NCBI RefSeq assembly: GCF_900111815.1
Contig: NZ_LT630004.1
Location: forward strand, 1,571,117-1,635,116
Length of the DNA: 64,000 nt
Source of the DNA: Bacillus massilinigeriensis
Lineage (GTDB): Bacteria; Bacillota; Bacilli; Bacillales; Cytobacillaceae
Direction: 5' to 3'
Below are positions 8,929 through 19,077 of the stretch, one piece after another. The notes beneath the pieces are model-generated. The model saw only the letters and a list, made by a program, of their open reading frames with translations, ran no database searches and was not told the DNA's origin. Made by a program: the position numbers and the translations under genes. The number at the start of each line of letters is the position of its first letter. The stretch's first letter is position 1.

Positions 8929-9110
8929 TAAGTTTTATTGAACAATGAGTATATAAAAAAAATTTAAATTTATCGTGTTAAGCGAAAACAAAAGGTAGTA
9001 AAGGAATTAAAAATAGCATATGTCCAATCCCTTGAGCAAATAGGGTTACCACTGATAAAGGCTATAATAATTTTGAAAACCCACCAAATACGATAAAATC
9101 AAAAAACACT

Positions 9111-9143
9111 AAAAAAAGCTGTCCATAAAGTATTTTGGACAGC
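9111..9143 (-). terminator. Terminator of the MFS gene
   Basis: GCTGTCC / GGACAGC stem with an A7 run on its left, giving a U tract for the minus-strand transcript. It ends just before the MFS stop codon region. Confidence 0.8.
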
Positions 9144-9151
9144 CACTCTGA

Positions 9152-10342
9152 CTAAGTTAAATGATTGGAAACATTGTTAAATATGCCATTTTCTTGTCTC
9201 TCGTTTCGAATAAGCCAAATAGTTAGCAATAAACCTACTGAGGTCAAAATTGCAAAAAACAAGTAAATGCTATAAACATCAAACTTTTCAAAGATGATTC
9301 CTCCTACAAATGTGAAAAACCAGCTGCCAATCCCGTTTCCCACAGCAGAATAAATCGTCACTGCGGTAGCCGTTACTGCTGGTGGAGAGATAGTTTTAAT
9401 ATACTGCAAACCCGCCGGAATAAACAACCCAAGTGAAAAGCCCTGAACAACCGTCGAGAAGTAGACAATCGTTAAATCTGGCTGGAGAAAATAGAATGAC
9501 CAACGCACTAAGGAAACCGCTCCCCCGATTGCTGCAACCTGAAGCAAACCCAGCCTATTGATCAGTCTGCCTGCAGCTCTCATAAAAGGTATTTCCGATA
9601 GAACTGCTATAAGAAAAGCAATTCCTATCCCTGTATACGTCCCTCCCCTGTCTTCAAGAAAAAGCCCGAAGTAAAAATTGTTAGCCAAGTTCGGTCCGAA
9701 CACAAGGAATGTTACGAACATGAAGACTACAAACTTTTTAATTTGGAATAGTTCTTTCATTCCTCCCAATAGATTATTCCCTTTGACAGGATTCTCCGTT
9801 GGGAATTTTAAAGAAATTAACGAGGCAGCAAAAAGGGTTGCGAAAAAGGCATAAAAAATCACCTGTGGGTTCCACTCTGAAAACCTCCCCATTACGAATA
9901 CCGCAAGTCCAAATCCTAATGATCCAAAAAGGCGTATGTTTCCGTAGTTCACTCTCGCCCTTTCAGAAAATTGCAGAGATATGCTGTCTGACAACGGTAT
10001 GATGGCACTTTGAAATATACCCGTCATTACAGCAACAATCAGAATCCAGTAATATTGTCCAAATGCTAAGTAGCCTAGTCCGAATATTCCAGCTGCTGCA
10101 GTCGTAAGCGTAAGAACTTTGTTTGTAGCGTTTTTGAGATCAGCAACCATTCCCCATATTGGCTGAAAAAAGACCATAATAACTGGGCCAGTGGATAATA
10201 TCGTCCCTATTTGATAGCCATTTAGTTTTCCTACAGAGCTCAAATACACGCCAAGTAGTGGCGAAAGGCTCCCAAACCCAAAAAAAGCAAAAAGGTAAAA
10301 ACCTTGAAGGCAATACAATGTTTTTTTATCTTGATTTTTCAT
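9152..10342 (-). CDS. MFS transporter, LacY/nucleoside-symporter-like (MFS_1_like)
   Basis: A 396-residue protein with about twelve transmembrane helices. The N-terminal FGSLSPLLGVYLSSVGKL, QPIWGMVAD and NYGNIRLFGSLGFGLAVFVMG segments place it in the MFS_1_like group (PF12832) that includes LacY-type sugar and nucleoside proton symporters; B. subtilis YwbF is similar in type. The start follows AGGAGG. The substrate cannot be predicted. It stands alone between terminator and promoter regions. Confidence 0.85.
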   Translation of the reverse strand: MKNQDKKTLYCLQGFYLFAFFGFGSLSPLLGVYLSSVGKLNGYQIGTILSTGPVIMVFFQPIWGMVADLKNATNKVLTLTTAAAGIFGLGYLAFGQYYWILIVAVMTGIFQSAIIPLSDSISLQFSERARVNYGNIRLFGSLGFGLAVFVMGRFSEWNPQVIFYAFFATLFAASLISLKFPTENPVKGNNLLGGMKELFQIKKFVVFMFVTFLVFGPNLANNFYFGLFLEDRGGTYTGIGIAFLIAVLSEIPFMRAAGRLINRLGLLQVAAIGGAVSLVRWSFYFLQPDLTIVYFSTVVQGFSLGLFIPAGLQYIKTISPPAVTATAVTIYSAVGNGIGSWFFTFVGGIIFEKFDVYSIYLFFAILTSVGLLLTIWLIRNERQENGIFNNVSNHLT

Positions 10343-10434
10343 TTAAATCCTCCTGGAAGCTAAAAAATACGTAGATTTATATTCTACCACCAAATTGCCA
10401 GGAAGAATAAACGTTTCTGTACATAAATATTGAC

Positions 10435-11205
10435 TTATTGTTTCTCTTTTGAGGAGAGATACGCATATACTGAACCGACAAAAAATCCTCCTCCAATAAT
10501 ATTTCCGATTGTTACTGGTATTAAATTATGAATAGCTCCGTTCAAGGAAACAGTTTCAGGATGTTCAACGAATAAGCCGATGGAGAAGAGTACCATATTT
10601 GCAATGCTATGCTCAAACCCTGAAGCAACAAACGCAAAAACGACCAGCAGTGTAACACCTATCTTTGCCCCATCCCCCTTAATATAATACGGAACCCACA
10701 CAGCAAGACACACTAGCCAGTTACAAAGGATAGCCCTAACAAATAGTTGAAGTGTTGGTGCATTCATTTTTAAAGAAGCGGAATACATAAGGTATTGAGA
10801 CTTTTCAGGCTCACCAAACAAGCCTGAAAGGGCAATAAGCGCCGCAAAAAATATTGCACCAAGCAGGTTGCCTGAATAACAGGCTGTCCAGTTAACAAGC
10901 AGTTCCTTAAAAGTCGTTGCCTTTTTCCATGTACTCATGGAAAAGATCATCGTATTACTTGTAAATAGTTCTCCTCCCGAATACAAAATCAATACTAGTG
11001 CGATTCCAAAAAATATCGAACTCATCAAGTAAGTGGCTGGTGAATGCACATCAAAATACCCTTCGCCTAGCCTGTATGAAACCATGATCCCAAAGCCGAT
11101 ATAGACACCTGCCAATACCGCCCTAGTCATATACATCGGAAAAGAATGATAAATCATGTCTCTTTTCTTTTCTGCATTTTTAATAGCCATTTTTATTGTA
11201 TCCAT
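10435..11205 (-). CDS. Formate/nitrite transporter (FNT) family channel
   Basis: A 256-residue membrane protein with six helices. Family marks are the N-terminal RAVLAGVYIGFG, the GELFTSN loop, GNLLGAIFFA, the conserved GFEHSIANM motif and the C-terminal PVTIGNIIGGGFFVG. FNT proteins are pentameric channels for formate, nitrite or hydrosulfide. Because pflB-pflA lies 5.6 kb away and both have Rex-like operators, formate (FocA-like) is the most likely substrate; a nitrite role (NirC) cannot be excluded. The start follows GAGGAG at eight bases. Confidence 0.85.
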   Translation of the reverse strand: MDTIKMAIKNAEKKRDMIYHSFPMYMTRAVLAGVYIGFGIMVSYRLGEGYFDVHSPATYLMSSIFFGIALVLILYSGGELFTSNTMIFSMSTWKKATTFKELLVNWTACYSGNLLGAIFFAALIALSGLFGEPEKSQYLMYSASLKMNAPTLQLFVRAILCNWLVCLAVWVPYYIKGDGAKIGVTLLVVFAFVASGFEHSIANMVLFSIGLFVEHPETVSLNGAIHNLIPVTIGNIIGGGFFVGSVYAYLSSKEKQ

Positions 11206-11226
11206 ACATCTTTCTCCTCATTGCTA

Positions 11227-11244
11227 AAGTGAAAAACTTCACAA
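11227..11244 (-). promoter_or_regulatory. Rex-like operator upstream of the FNT gene
   Basis: Minus-strand TTGTGAAGTTTTTCACTT, 22 bases above the FNT start. It fits the Rex consensus TTGTGAA-N4-TTCACAA with one perfect and one 5/7 half-site. Rex represses fermentation genes and releases DNA when NADH is high. Confidence 0.5.
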
Positions 11245-11435
11245 GTTATCGTATACTGTTATCATACCTTTTCTTTCCTAGAGTGATAGCAAAGAATCAT
11301 GAACGAAATATGACAACTTTCGAAGCGTTTCCAACGAGAAAGAATGTTCACATTTTCTCTATTGACCAGTTGTTTATCTTTCTTTTTAATAAGAAATAAT
11401 GCTACGATGCTTCGGTTAACTTTCCTGCATTGTTT

Positions 11436-11807
11436 TTATATAAACGTATATGGTAAAAGAGTCCCATTAACTTTAATCTTTATCTGTGAGCCAACGTCTT
11501 TATCTTCAAAGGATGGGGACTTTTTGCATGATGCATTTTTTTGCAAATTGTTTCCAATATGCATTGTCCCATTAAGATTTTCGATTTCAACAGATTCCAG
11601 CCGGTAAATCCATTCTTGAACGACAGGCTGACTAATGTTTAGAACATCAATATGAATACGAAGTGGCTTGGTAGAAATTGCAGAAGACATTCTTTCTGCA
11701 GATTCATATCGCTGCGCTTTCTTATTTAGCGTTTTCAGCGTAGCCCTTAGTTCAGAAAGAATGAGATTGAGTTCGGTTATGAGCTTATCCTTTTCTTCAC
11801 TATTCAT
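11436..11807 (-). CDS. GerPC-like protein
   Basis: A 123-residue protein with an N-terminal coiled coil (LITELNLILSELRATLKTLNKK) and a centre reading LESVEIENLNGTMHIGNN, which resembles the V..LSGTLNIG signature of spore germination protein GerPC. It is shorter than a typical GerPC (about 200 residues) and stands away from any gerP operon. The ATG at 11807 was preferred because GGGGG lies five bases upstream. Divergent from scoI. A role in the spore coat is inferred only from the motif. Confidence 0.55.
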   Translation of the reverse strand: MNSEEKDKLITELNLILSELRATLKTLNKKAQRYESAERMSSAISTKPLRIHIDVLNISQPVVQEWIYRLESVEIENLNGTMHIGNNLQKNASCKKSPSFEDKDVGSQIKIKVNGTLLPYTFI

Positions 11808-11913
11808 GCTGACCCCCATGCCCTTTTTATCAAAATATGAATCACCTGAATGTTTTATGATGCAGACTAGACTACCGTGTAATTTGAAATAAACAAAAAG
11901 GAGAATAGCATTC

Positions 11914-12513
11914 GTGAAAAAAATTTATCTGATCAGTATAATTGTTGTCTTCATTGGAATCACTTCAGGCATTACCTACTTCATCACACGGGATGCTAAT
12001 GCGAAAATCCCGGAAAACATCGTCCTAGTAAATCAAGATGGAAAAGATTACAAAATAGAGAATTCCAACGCAGAAGTGAAGCTTGTTGAATTTATTTACA
12101 CTCATTGTCCGGATATTTGCCCAACAACAACTCAAAAAATGAACCTCCTGAGGAAGGAACTAATAAAACAAGGTCTTTTTGGAAAAAAGGTCAAATTTAT
12201 TACCATTACGATTGATCCGTATAGGGACAGTCCAGAAGTATTGCAAGATTACATGGATGATTTTGGAATTATTAGCGACGGCAATTGGCAACTTCTCACT
12301 GCACATCCTAATAGGATGAAGGAAGACCAGAAAAAAATAAAAAGTATCGCCGATACCTTTAAGTTTCAATATCGTGATCCCGGAAACGGATTTTATGTAC
12401 ACAGCACATTTACGTATCTAGTTGATGAAAATAATCAATTTATCAAGAAATTTCCAATGGGTGGAGATTTCAACAAAGATGAAGTATACAAAGAAATTAT
12501 GAAAGAATTATAA
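11914..12513 (+). CDS. scoI: SCO1/SenC-family cytochrome oxidase copper assembly protein
   Basis: A 199-residue thioredoxin-like protein that delivers or reduces copper for the CuA centre of cytochrome c oxidase on the outer face of the membrane. It has one N-terminal membrane anchor (residues 4-24), the CPDIC copper motif (Cys65 and Cys69) and the conserved distal His163 in YVHSTF. Unlike many Bacillus ScoI/YpmQ proteins it has no lipobox cysteine, so it is helix-anchored. The start is GTG, with AAGGAG ten bases upstream. Confidence 0.9.
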   Translation: MKKIYLISIIVVFIGITSGITYFITRDANAKIPENIVLVNQDGKDYKIENSNAEVKLVEFIYTHCPDICPTTTQKMNLLRKELIKQGLFGKKVKFITITIDPYRDSPEVLQDYMDDFGIISDGNWQLLTAHPNRMKEDQKKIKSIADTFKFQYRDPGNGFYVHSTFTYLVDENNQFIKKFPMGGDFNKDEVYKEIMKEL

Positions 12514-12544
12514 AAAATGGCAGGAGCAACGCTCCTGCCATTTT
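12514..12544. terminator. Bidirectional terminator after scoI
   Basis: Perfect AAAATGGCAGGAGC / GCTCCTGCCATTTT stem with an AAC loop directly after the scoI stop. It also serves the convergent small gene at 12553-12690. Confidence 0.9.
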
Positions 12545-12552
12545 ATCATGTA

Positions 12553-12690
12553 TTAATGTGAATTCACTGCAGCTGTATGTTTCTCGTTTTGCTTCAGGGA
12601 GAAAAATTCTGATTTCGGCTTAGTAAAGCTTACCTTAATTCCTGATTCTTTGAGACGATTCACAAACTCGACAAGCTGCTTTTTAGCCAT
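12553..12690 (-). CDS. Small protein, 45 residues, unknown
   Basis: Starts with ATG nine bases after AAAGGAG and ends TAA. The product begins MAKKQLVEFVNRLKESGIKV and is basic, with a predicted amphipathic N-terminal helix and no cysteine. It converges on scoI with a shared terminator. I recognise no named family; the good start signal and compact placement make it likely to be real. Confidence 0.6.
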   Translation of the reverse strand: MAKKQLVEFVNRLKESGIKVSFTKPKSEFFSLKQNEKHTAAVNSH

Positions 12691-12955
12691 TTATAAAAAC
12701 TCCTTTTGATACCTGTTTGTATACTATTTTACATCATAAAAATGAAAAATGTGTGAATTCAAGCAAAAAAATTGACAATAAACAAGAAAAATCGTTGCTA
12801 TTCTATTTTTTTGCGCTTTGTAATTCTTTTTCCCTGCTCTATTCTCCTATTTTCTCGCTTTCCAAGCGTAAAAACACTCCTTGAAAAACGGTATATCTTT
12901 TGTTGGGGTCGATGGAAAAACAATAACATGATATAATTCTAATCATATTTGTTAA

Positions 12956-14566
<1,611 letters not shown>

Positions 14567-14580
14567 TTAACATGAACTAA

Positions 14581-14615
14581 AAAAACAACAAAGCCTTCGC
14601 TTTGTTGTTTTTTTT
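14581..14615 (+). terminator. Terminator after the ABC-F gene
   Basis: AACAACAAAGC, CTTC loop, GCTTTGTTGTT, then T8. It ends four bases before the stop of the convergent yuzL-like gene. Confidence 0.9.
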
Positions 14616-14618
14616 AGT

Positions 14619-14750
14619 TTAATGCTTTTTCGTCTTCTCTCTTGAAGACGATACTTCTTTTCCGCCAATTTCTTTTTCTGTTGTTCCCTGACCTTCTATA
14701 CCCGGAGAACTTATTCCCGTTTTTGAAGGATCTTCCTTTCGCCTTTTCAC
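14619..14750 (-). CDS. yuzL: YuzL-family small protein
   Basis: A 43-residue hydrophilic protein starting at GTG with a G-rich ribosome binding site 6 bases upstream. The sequence DPSKTGISSPGIEGQGTTEK followed by SSSREKTKK matches my memory of the YuzL family of small Bacillus proteins. Function unknown; small acidic/basic proteins of this type are often sporulation-linked. It converges on the ABC-F gene. Confidence 0.65.
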   Translation of the reverse strand: MKRRKEDPSKTGISSPGIEGQGTTEKEIGGKEVSSSREKTKKH

Positions 14751-14862
14751 ACGAACACCCCCCTATCCTTCTTACCATTTCATACAGTGGAAAATATTAT
14801 TCACTACTTAGGCATATTACTTTTCAACATTGGGAAGTTTACAAAAAGAGGAGGTGTTACTC

Positions 14863-15111
14863 TTGCCAAAGGTTGGTGTTGAACAGTCACTAGCAAATAT
14901 TTCAGAAGCGCTTCGGGAGAAAGGCTTTGAAGTGATCGATTTAAGAAAAGAATCCGACGCAAAGGGATGCGACTGCTGTGTTATTTCCGGGTTGGATTCA
15001 AATGTAATGGGAATGCAAGATACTGTCACAGCAGGCTCTGTCATTGAAGCAAACGGACTCTCTGCAGATGAAGTTTGCCAACAGGTTGAAGAAAAAACAA
15101 GTTTCCAATGA
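14863..15111 (+). CDS. ykuS: YkuS-like protein (UPF0180)
   Basis: An 82-residue protein with the UPF0180 signature: VGVEQSL near the N terminus, [22 protein letters not shown] in the centre and [15 protein letters not shown] near the end. The start is TTG, chosen because GAGGAGG lies upstream at normal spacing; an in-frame ATG 33 bases earlier has no ribosome binding site. The family is confined to Bacilli and has no known function; the CDCC cluster suggests redox or metal chemistry. Followed by its own terminator. Confidence 0.85.
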   Translation: MPKVGVEQSLANISEALREKGFEVIDLRKESDAKGCDCCVISGLDSNVMGMQDTVTAGSVIEANGLSADEVCQQVEEKTSFQ

Positions 15112-15154
15112 TGAAAGGACTGCCTGCAATACGGCAGTTCTTTCATCATTTTCT
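15107..15154 (+). terminator. Terminator of ykuS
   Basis: A 16-position stem TGATGAAAGGACTGCC / GGCAGTTCTTTCATCA with one mismatch, overlapping the ykuS stop codon and followed by TTTTCTC. Confidence 0.8.
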
Positions 15155-15241
15155 CTGCTATTCTCCTTACATGTTTTTTTATTCATTTTAATTCGGTATA
15201 ATAAAGTGCATAATACGTTTTCTTTATTGGAAGGATTTAAA

Positions 15242-15901
15242 ATGGCAAACAATTTTTGGACTCCAGTCATCCTCTCCCTGCAAATAGCAAGTATCGCACT
15301 TGTCATTGTTTTTATCTCAGGAATCATTGCAGCACGGTTGTTAACATTAAAAGCATTTAAATTTAAAGGGAAAGTTGTCCTTGAAACCATCCTGCTTCTC
15401 CCTCTCGTTCTCCCGCCAACAGTCGTCGGTTTTTTATTAATCATATTTTTTGGAATAAAAAGTCCGATAGGCCAAGCCATTGAAAAAATTACAGGACAAT
15501 CTATCATGTTCACTGCAACAGCAGCAGTTATCGCTTCATCTGTTGTCGCTTTTCCGCTTATGTACCAGTCAGCTAAAACTGGGTTTATTTCCGTAGACAA
15601 AGATGCTGAGGATGCAGCCAGAATCGATGGAGCGGGAGAATGGAAAACCTTCCTTTATATCACCCTCCCACTTTCTGGAAGGGCACTAGTTGCTGGAATT
15701 ATTTTAAGTTTTGCCAGAGCATTAGGAGAATTCGGAGCAACTCTCATGTTTGCGGGGAACCTTCCAGAAAAAACACAAACCATTCCTACGGCAATCTACA
15801 TTGCCTTCGAATCGGGTAATATGTTAACAGCATGGCTATGGGTTGCTGTCATGATCTCCTTCTCCTTCATTATGTTGCTTGCTGCCAACAAGTTTAAATA
15901 A
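15242..15901 (+). CDS. modB: Molybdate ABC transporter permease ModB
   Basis: A 219-residue permease with about five transmembrane helices. ModB marks: LLLPLVLPPTVVGFLL in the second helix, MFTATAAVIASSVVAFPLMYQS, and the EAA coupling loop AEDAARIDGAGEWKTFLYITLPLSGR that docks on the ATPase. The family brings in molybdate for molybdenum cofactor. The ATG at 15242 follows GGAAGG; longer upstream frames run through the ykuS terminator. Neither the binding protein ModA nor the ATPase ModC is adjacent, so they would have to be encoded elsewhere. Confidence 0.9.
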   Translation: MANNFWTPVILSLQIASIALVIVFISGIIAARLLTLKAFKFKGKVVLETILLLPLVLPPTVVGFLLIIFFGIKSPIGQAIEKITGQSIMFTATAAVIASSVVAFPLMYQSAKTGFISVDKDAEDAARIDGAGEWKTFLYITLPLSGRALVAGIILSFARALGEFGATLMFAGNLPEKTQTIPTAIYIAFESGNMLTAWLWVAVMISFSFIMLLAANKFK

Positions 15902-15987
15902 TATTTAACGAATGCGAGAAATTTAACAGACAAGTTATCTCCCCCCTTTTGCATATATATTCTTAAAAGCACTGGGAGGGGTTGGAC

Positions 15988-16440
15988 TTGCATTTTCTTG
16001 TAATTCAAAAAAAACAGTTAACAGTCATCATTTTTGTGGTGTGTATCGTACTTGCAGCATTATGGCTATGGAATAACTATTCCACAGTTGCACCAGTAAG
16101 CAAAACTACTAGCGAAGATAAAATTCGGGAAATCCATATGGTGACCGGGGAATTTAAATCTCAGAAAAAGGACGGCAGTGAAATAGAAGCTTACCGTTGG
16201 GACCCAGGAACGATTTTCCTCAATAAGAATGAGCGTACTCGATTGAAAATCCTAGGTATCAACGGAGAGGAACATCCTTTCGCTATCGAAGGTACCAGTA
16301 TCAGGGGCGTGGTTAAGAAAGGAGAGGAGACCGTAGTCCCGCTAGAATTTAAAGAAGAGGGTGTATACCGCCTCATCTGTTATACCCACCCTGATAAAGA
16401 AAACAACGGTCCAATGATTGCATACATTGTCGTTGATTAG
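15988..16440 (+). CDS. Membrane-anchored cupredoxin-domain protein
   Basis: A 150-residue protein with an N-terminal membrane anchor (about residues 7-25) and a C-terminal blue-copper fold. Putative type 1 copper ligands are His in EEHPFAIEG and the C-x2-H-x7-M group in CYTHPDKENNGPM. It is predicted to sit outside the membrane and carry electrons or copper. The TTG at 15988 was chosen because GGAGG is eight bases upstream; another TTG six bases earlier is too close. It follows modB without an obvious terminator between, so the two may be co-transcribed. Confidence 0.75.
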   Translation: MHFLVIQKKQLTVIIFVVCIVLAALWLWNNYSTVAPVSKTTSEDKIREIHMVTGEFKSQKKDGSEIEAYRWDPGTIFLNKNERTRLKILGINGEEHPFAIEGTSIRGVVKKGEETVVPLEFKEEGVYRLICYTHPDKENNGPMIAYIVVD

Positions 16441-16441
16441 A

Positions 16442-16469
16442 GAAAAGCAGCAGATTTTGCTGCTTTTTT
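16442..16469 (+). terminator. Terminator after the cupredoxin gene
   Basis: AAAGCAGCA / TGCTGCTTT stem followed by a T6 run, right after the stop codon. Confidence 0.85.
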
Positions 16470-16672
16470 CGATGAGTTTTAACCCAATAAACAAACTCCA
16501 CAATACTTTTATATTAATATTAGCAATATAGTAAAGTTATTTGCTATCATAAAGATAGGAGGATTAACTGTTTTATATAACACCTCTCCTTCTTTCTTAG
16601 TTGATTATAGTACAGCTTTTGTTTTGGTTAAATTTTCCGTCATTAAATCTCCCTGAAACCTTTATTTTTCTA

Positions 16673-16690
16673 TTGTTCAATTGTTCACAA
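16673..16690 (-). promoter_or_regulatory. Rex-like operator upstream of pflB
   Basis: Minus-strand TTGTGAACAATTGAACAA, about 95 bases above the pflB start: one perfect TTGTGAA half-site and a 5/7 second half. The rest of the 310-base space 16471-16782 is AT-rich, with no protein gene that I can support and no confident -35/-10 pair. Confidence 0.4.
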
Positions 16691-16782
16691 AAATGTAACA
16701 CCAAAACTGTTATAGTCATAGTAAGATGTAATTGTAGTAACTGTTGTATAGTATTTAAATAATTTTTTGAGGTGATTTTATA

Positions 16783-19008
16783 ATGGAACAGTGGAAAGGT
16801 TTTAAAAGTGGTACATGGCAAAAGGAAATCAATGTCCGCGATTTCATCTTGAACAATTTTACACAGTATAATGGAAATGATGACTTTCTAGCTGAAGCAA
16901 CCGAAACAACAAAAGAACTTTGGGTTAAAGTCATGGAAATGACAAAGGAAGAAAGAGATAAGGGCGGCGTCCTCAATCTCGATACGAAGACTGTTTCTAC
17001 AATCACTTCTCATGGCCCTGGCTACCTTGATAAAGAGAAGGAAACAATTGTGGGTGTCCAAACGGATGAACCTTTTAAACGTTCTATGCAGCCATTTGGC
17101 GGAATCAGAATGGCAAAAGGAGCGGTCGAAGCATACGGTTATGAACTGGATAAAGAAGTAGAAAAGATTTTCACTGATTTCCGTAAAACACATAACCAAG
17201 GCGTATTCGATGCCTATACTAAAGAAATGCTATTGGCTCGTAAAGCTGGTATCATTACTGGCCTTCCTGATGCATATGGTCGGGGCCGGATCATTGGTGA
17301 CTATCGTCGTGTTGCCCTTTACGGTGTAGATTTCCTTATGGAAGAAAAGAAAAAAGATCATGAAGGCACTAGCAAAGTAATGACAGAGGATGTTATTAGA
17401 CTTCGCGAAGAAATTTCTGAGCAGTACCGTGCACTTGGAGAATTAAAGAAGCTGGCTGAAAGCTACGGCTTTGACATCTCCCGCCCTGCTCAAAACGCGA
17501 AAGAAGCATTCCAGTGGGTATACTTCGGCTATCTTGCAGCGATCAAAGAGCAAAATGGCGCAGCAATGAGCCTAGGCAGGGTGTCCACGTTCCTAGATAT
17601 TTATGTGGAACGTGACTTGAACGAAGGCAACCTGACTGAAGTGGAAGCACAAGAGCTAGTCGACCATTTTGTCATGAAGCTTCGCCTTGTCAAATTCGCA
17701 AGAACACCTGATTATAATGAGCTTTTCAGCGGCGACCCTACTTGGGTAACAGAATCAATCGGCGGGGTAGCTATGGACGGCCGAGCGCTCGTAACAAAGA
17801 GCTCGTTCCGCTTCCTGCATACATTAGACAACCTCGGACCAGCGCCGGAACCAAACTTAACTGTTCTGTGGTCAAAAGACCTGCCTGAAAACTTTAAAAA
17901 ATATTGTGCAAAGATGTCTATCAAGACTAGTTCTATCCAATACGAAAATGATGATATCATGCGCCCTGAATGGGGTGATGATTACGGTATCGCCTGCTGC
18001 GTTTCCGCTATGGAAATCGGGAAGCAAATGCAATTCTTCGGTGCACGCGCTAACCTAGCAAAAGCAATGCTCTACGCTATCAACGGTGGTGTGGATGAAA
18101 AGCTGAAAATCCAAGTAGCTCCTCAATTCCGTCCAATCACTTCTGAATACCTCGAATATGACGAAGTGATGGAGAAATTCGATAACATGATGGAATGGCT
18201 TGCCGGCCTTTATATCAATACACTGAACGTCATTCATTATATGCATGATAAGTACAGCTATGAGCGTATTGAAATGGCATTGCATGATACGGAAATCCTT
18301 CGTACCATGGCAACAGGTATCGCTGGTCTGAGTGTTGTTGCAGACAGCCTAAGCGCGATTAAATATGGAAAAGTAAAAGTTATCAGGGATGAAAATGGCA
18401 TTGCTGTTGACTTCGAGACAGAAGGAGATTTCCCTAAATACGGAAACAATGATGACCGTGTTGACAGCATTGCAGTAGACATTGTAAAAACTTTCATGAA
18501 GAAGCTGAAGAAAAATCCAACTTACCGTGGTTCTCAGCATACAATGTCAATTCTCACCATTACATCTAACGTCGTATATGGTAAAAAGACTGGTAATACA
18601 CCAGATGGACGTCGAACCGGCGAACCATTTGCTCCTGGTGCTAACCCAATGCATGGCAGGGATACTAAAGGAACGCTTGCTTCCCTATCATCTGTTGCAA
18701 AAATTCCTTACAATTATGCGTTAGATGGCATTTCCAATACATTCTCCATCGTGCCAAAAGCGCTTGGTAAAGACGAGGAAAGCCGTATTCAAAACCTTGT
18801 TTCTATTCTTGACGGCTATGCTGTGAAAGAAGGCCATCATTTGAACGTCAACGTCTTCAATAGAGAAACACTTCTGCATGCGATGGAGCATCCAGAAGAG
18901 TATCCACAGCTGACTATTAGGGTTTCCGGATATGCTGTTAACTTTGTAAAACTTACCCGTGAACAACAGCTTGATGTTATTAACAGAACATTCCACGAGA
19001 CAATGTAA
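16783..19008 (+). CDS. pflB: Pyruvate formate-lyase (formate acetyltransferase)
   Basis: A 741-residue glycyl-radical enzyme that converts pyruvate and CoA to acetyl-CoA and formate in anaerobic fermentation. The catalytic Cys pair is in [10 protein letters not shown], and the radical-bearing Gly is in RVSGYAVNF near the C terminus. Length is normal. It begins after TGAGGTG and is followed by a stem-loop and then by its activase. B. subtilis 168 lacks this enzyme, while other Bacillaceae have it, so the host is a facultative mixed-acid fermenter. A Rex-like site lies upstream. Confidence 0.97.
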   Translation: MEQWKGFKSGTWQKEINVRDFILNNFTQYNGNDDFLAEATETTKELWVKVMEMTKEERDKGGVLNLDTKTVSTITSHGPGYLDKEKETIVGVQTDEPFKRSMQPFGGIRMAKGAVEAYGYELDKEVEKIFTDFRKTHNQGVFDAYTKEMLLARKAGIITGLPDAYGRGRIIGDYRRVALYGVDFLMEEKKKDHEGTSKVMTEDVIRLREEISEQYRALGELKKLAESYGFDISRPAQNAKEAFQWVYFGYLAAIKEQNGAAMSLGRVSTFLDIYVERDLNEGNLTEVEAQELVDHFVMKLRLVKFARTPDYNELFSGDPTWVTESIGGVAMDGRALVTKSSFRFLHTLDNLGPAPEPNLTVLWSKDLPENFKKYCAKMSIKTSSIQYENDDIMRPEWGDDYGIACCVSAMEIGKQMQFFGARANLAKAMLYAINGGVDEKLKIQVAPQFRPITSEYLEYDEVMEKFDNMMEWLAGLYINTLNVIHYMHDKYSYERIEMALHDTEILRTMATGIAGLSVVADSLSAIKYGKVKVIRDENGIAVDFETEGDFPKYGNNDDRVDSIAVDIVKTFMKKLKKNPTYRGSQHTMSILTITSNVVYGKKTGNTPDGRRTGEPFAPGANPMHGRDTKGTLASLSSVAKIPYNYALDGISNTFSIVPKALGKDEESRIQNLVSILDGYAVKEGHHLNVNVFNRETLLHAMEHPEEYPQLTIRVSGYAVNFVKLTREQQLDVINRTFHETM

Positions 19009-19022
19009 ATAACACAAACTAC

Positions 19023-19051
19023 AACAGGGCAACCTTGCCGGTTGCCCTGTT
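19023..19051 (+). promoter_or_regulatory. pflB-pflA intercistronic stem-loop
   Basis: A 12-bp perfect stem AACAGGGCAACC / GGTTGCCCTGTT with a five-base loop, followed by only a weak T run (TTCTTG). It could act as a partial terminator or 3' stabiliser, giving more PflB than PflA. Confidence 0.7.
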
Positions 19052-19077
19052 TCTTGATTATCAAAGGAGGAAACATC

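Noticed and set aside
11320-11333. CcpA cre site upstream of the FNT gene
   Set aside because: TCGAAGCGTTTCCA has three mismatches to the consensus, too many to support without other evidence.
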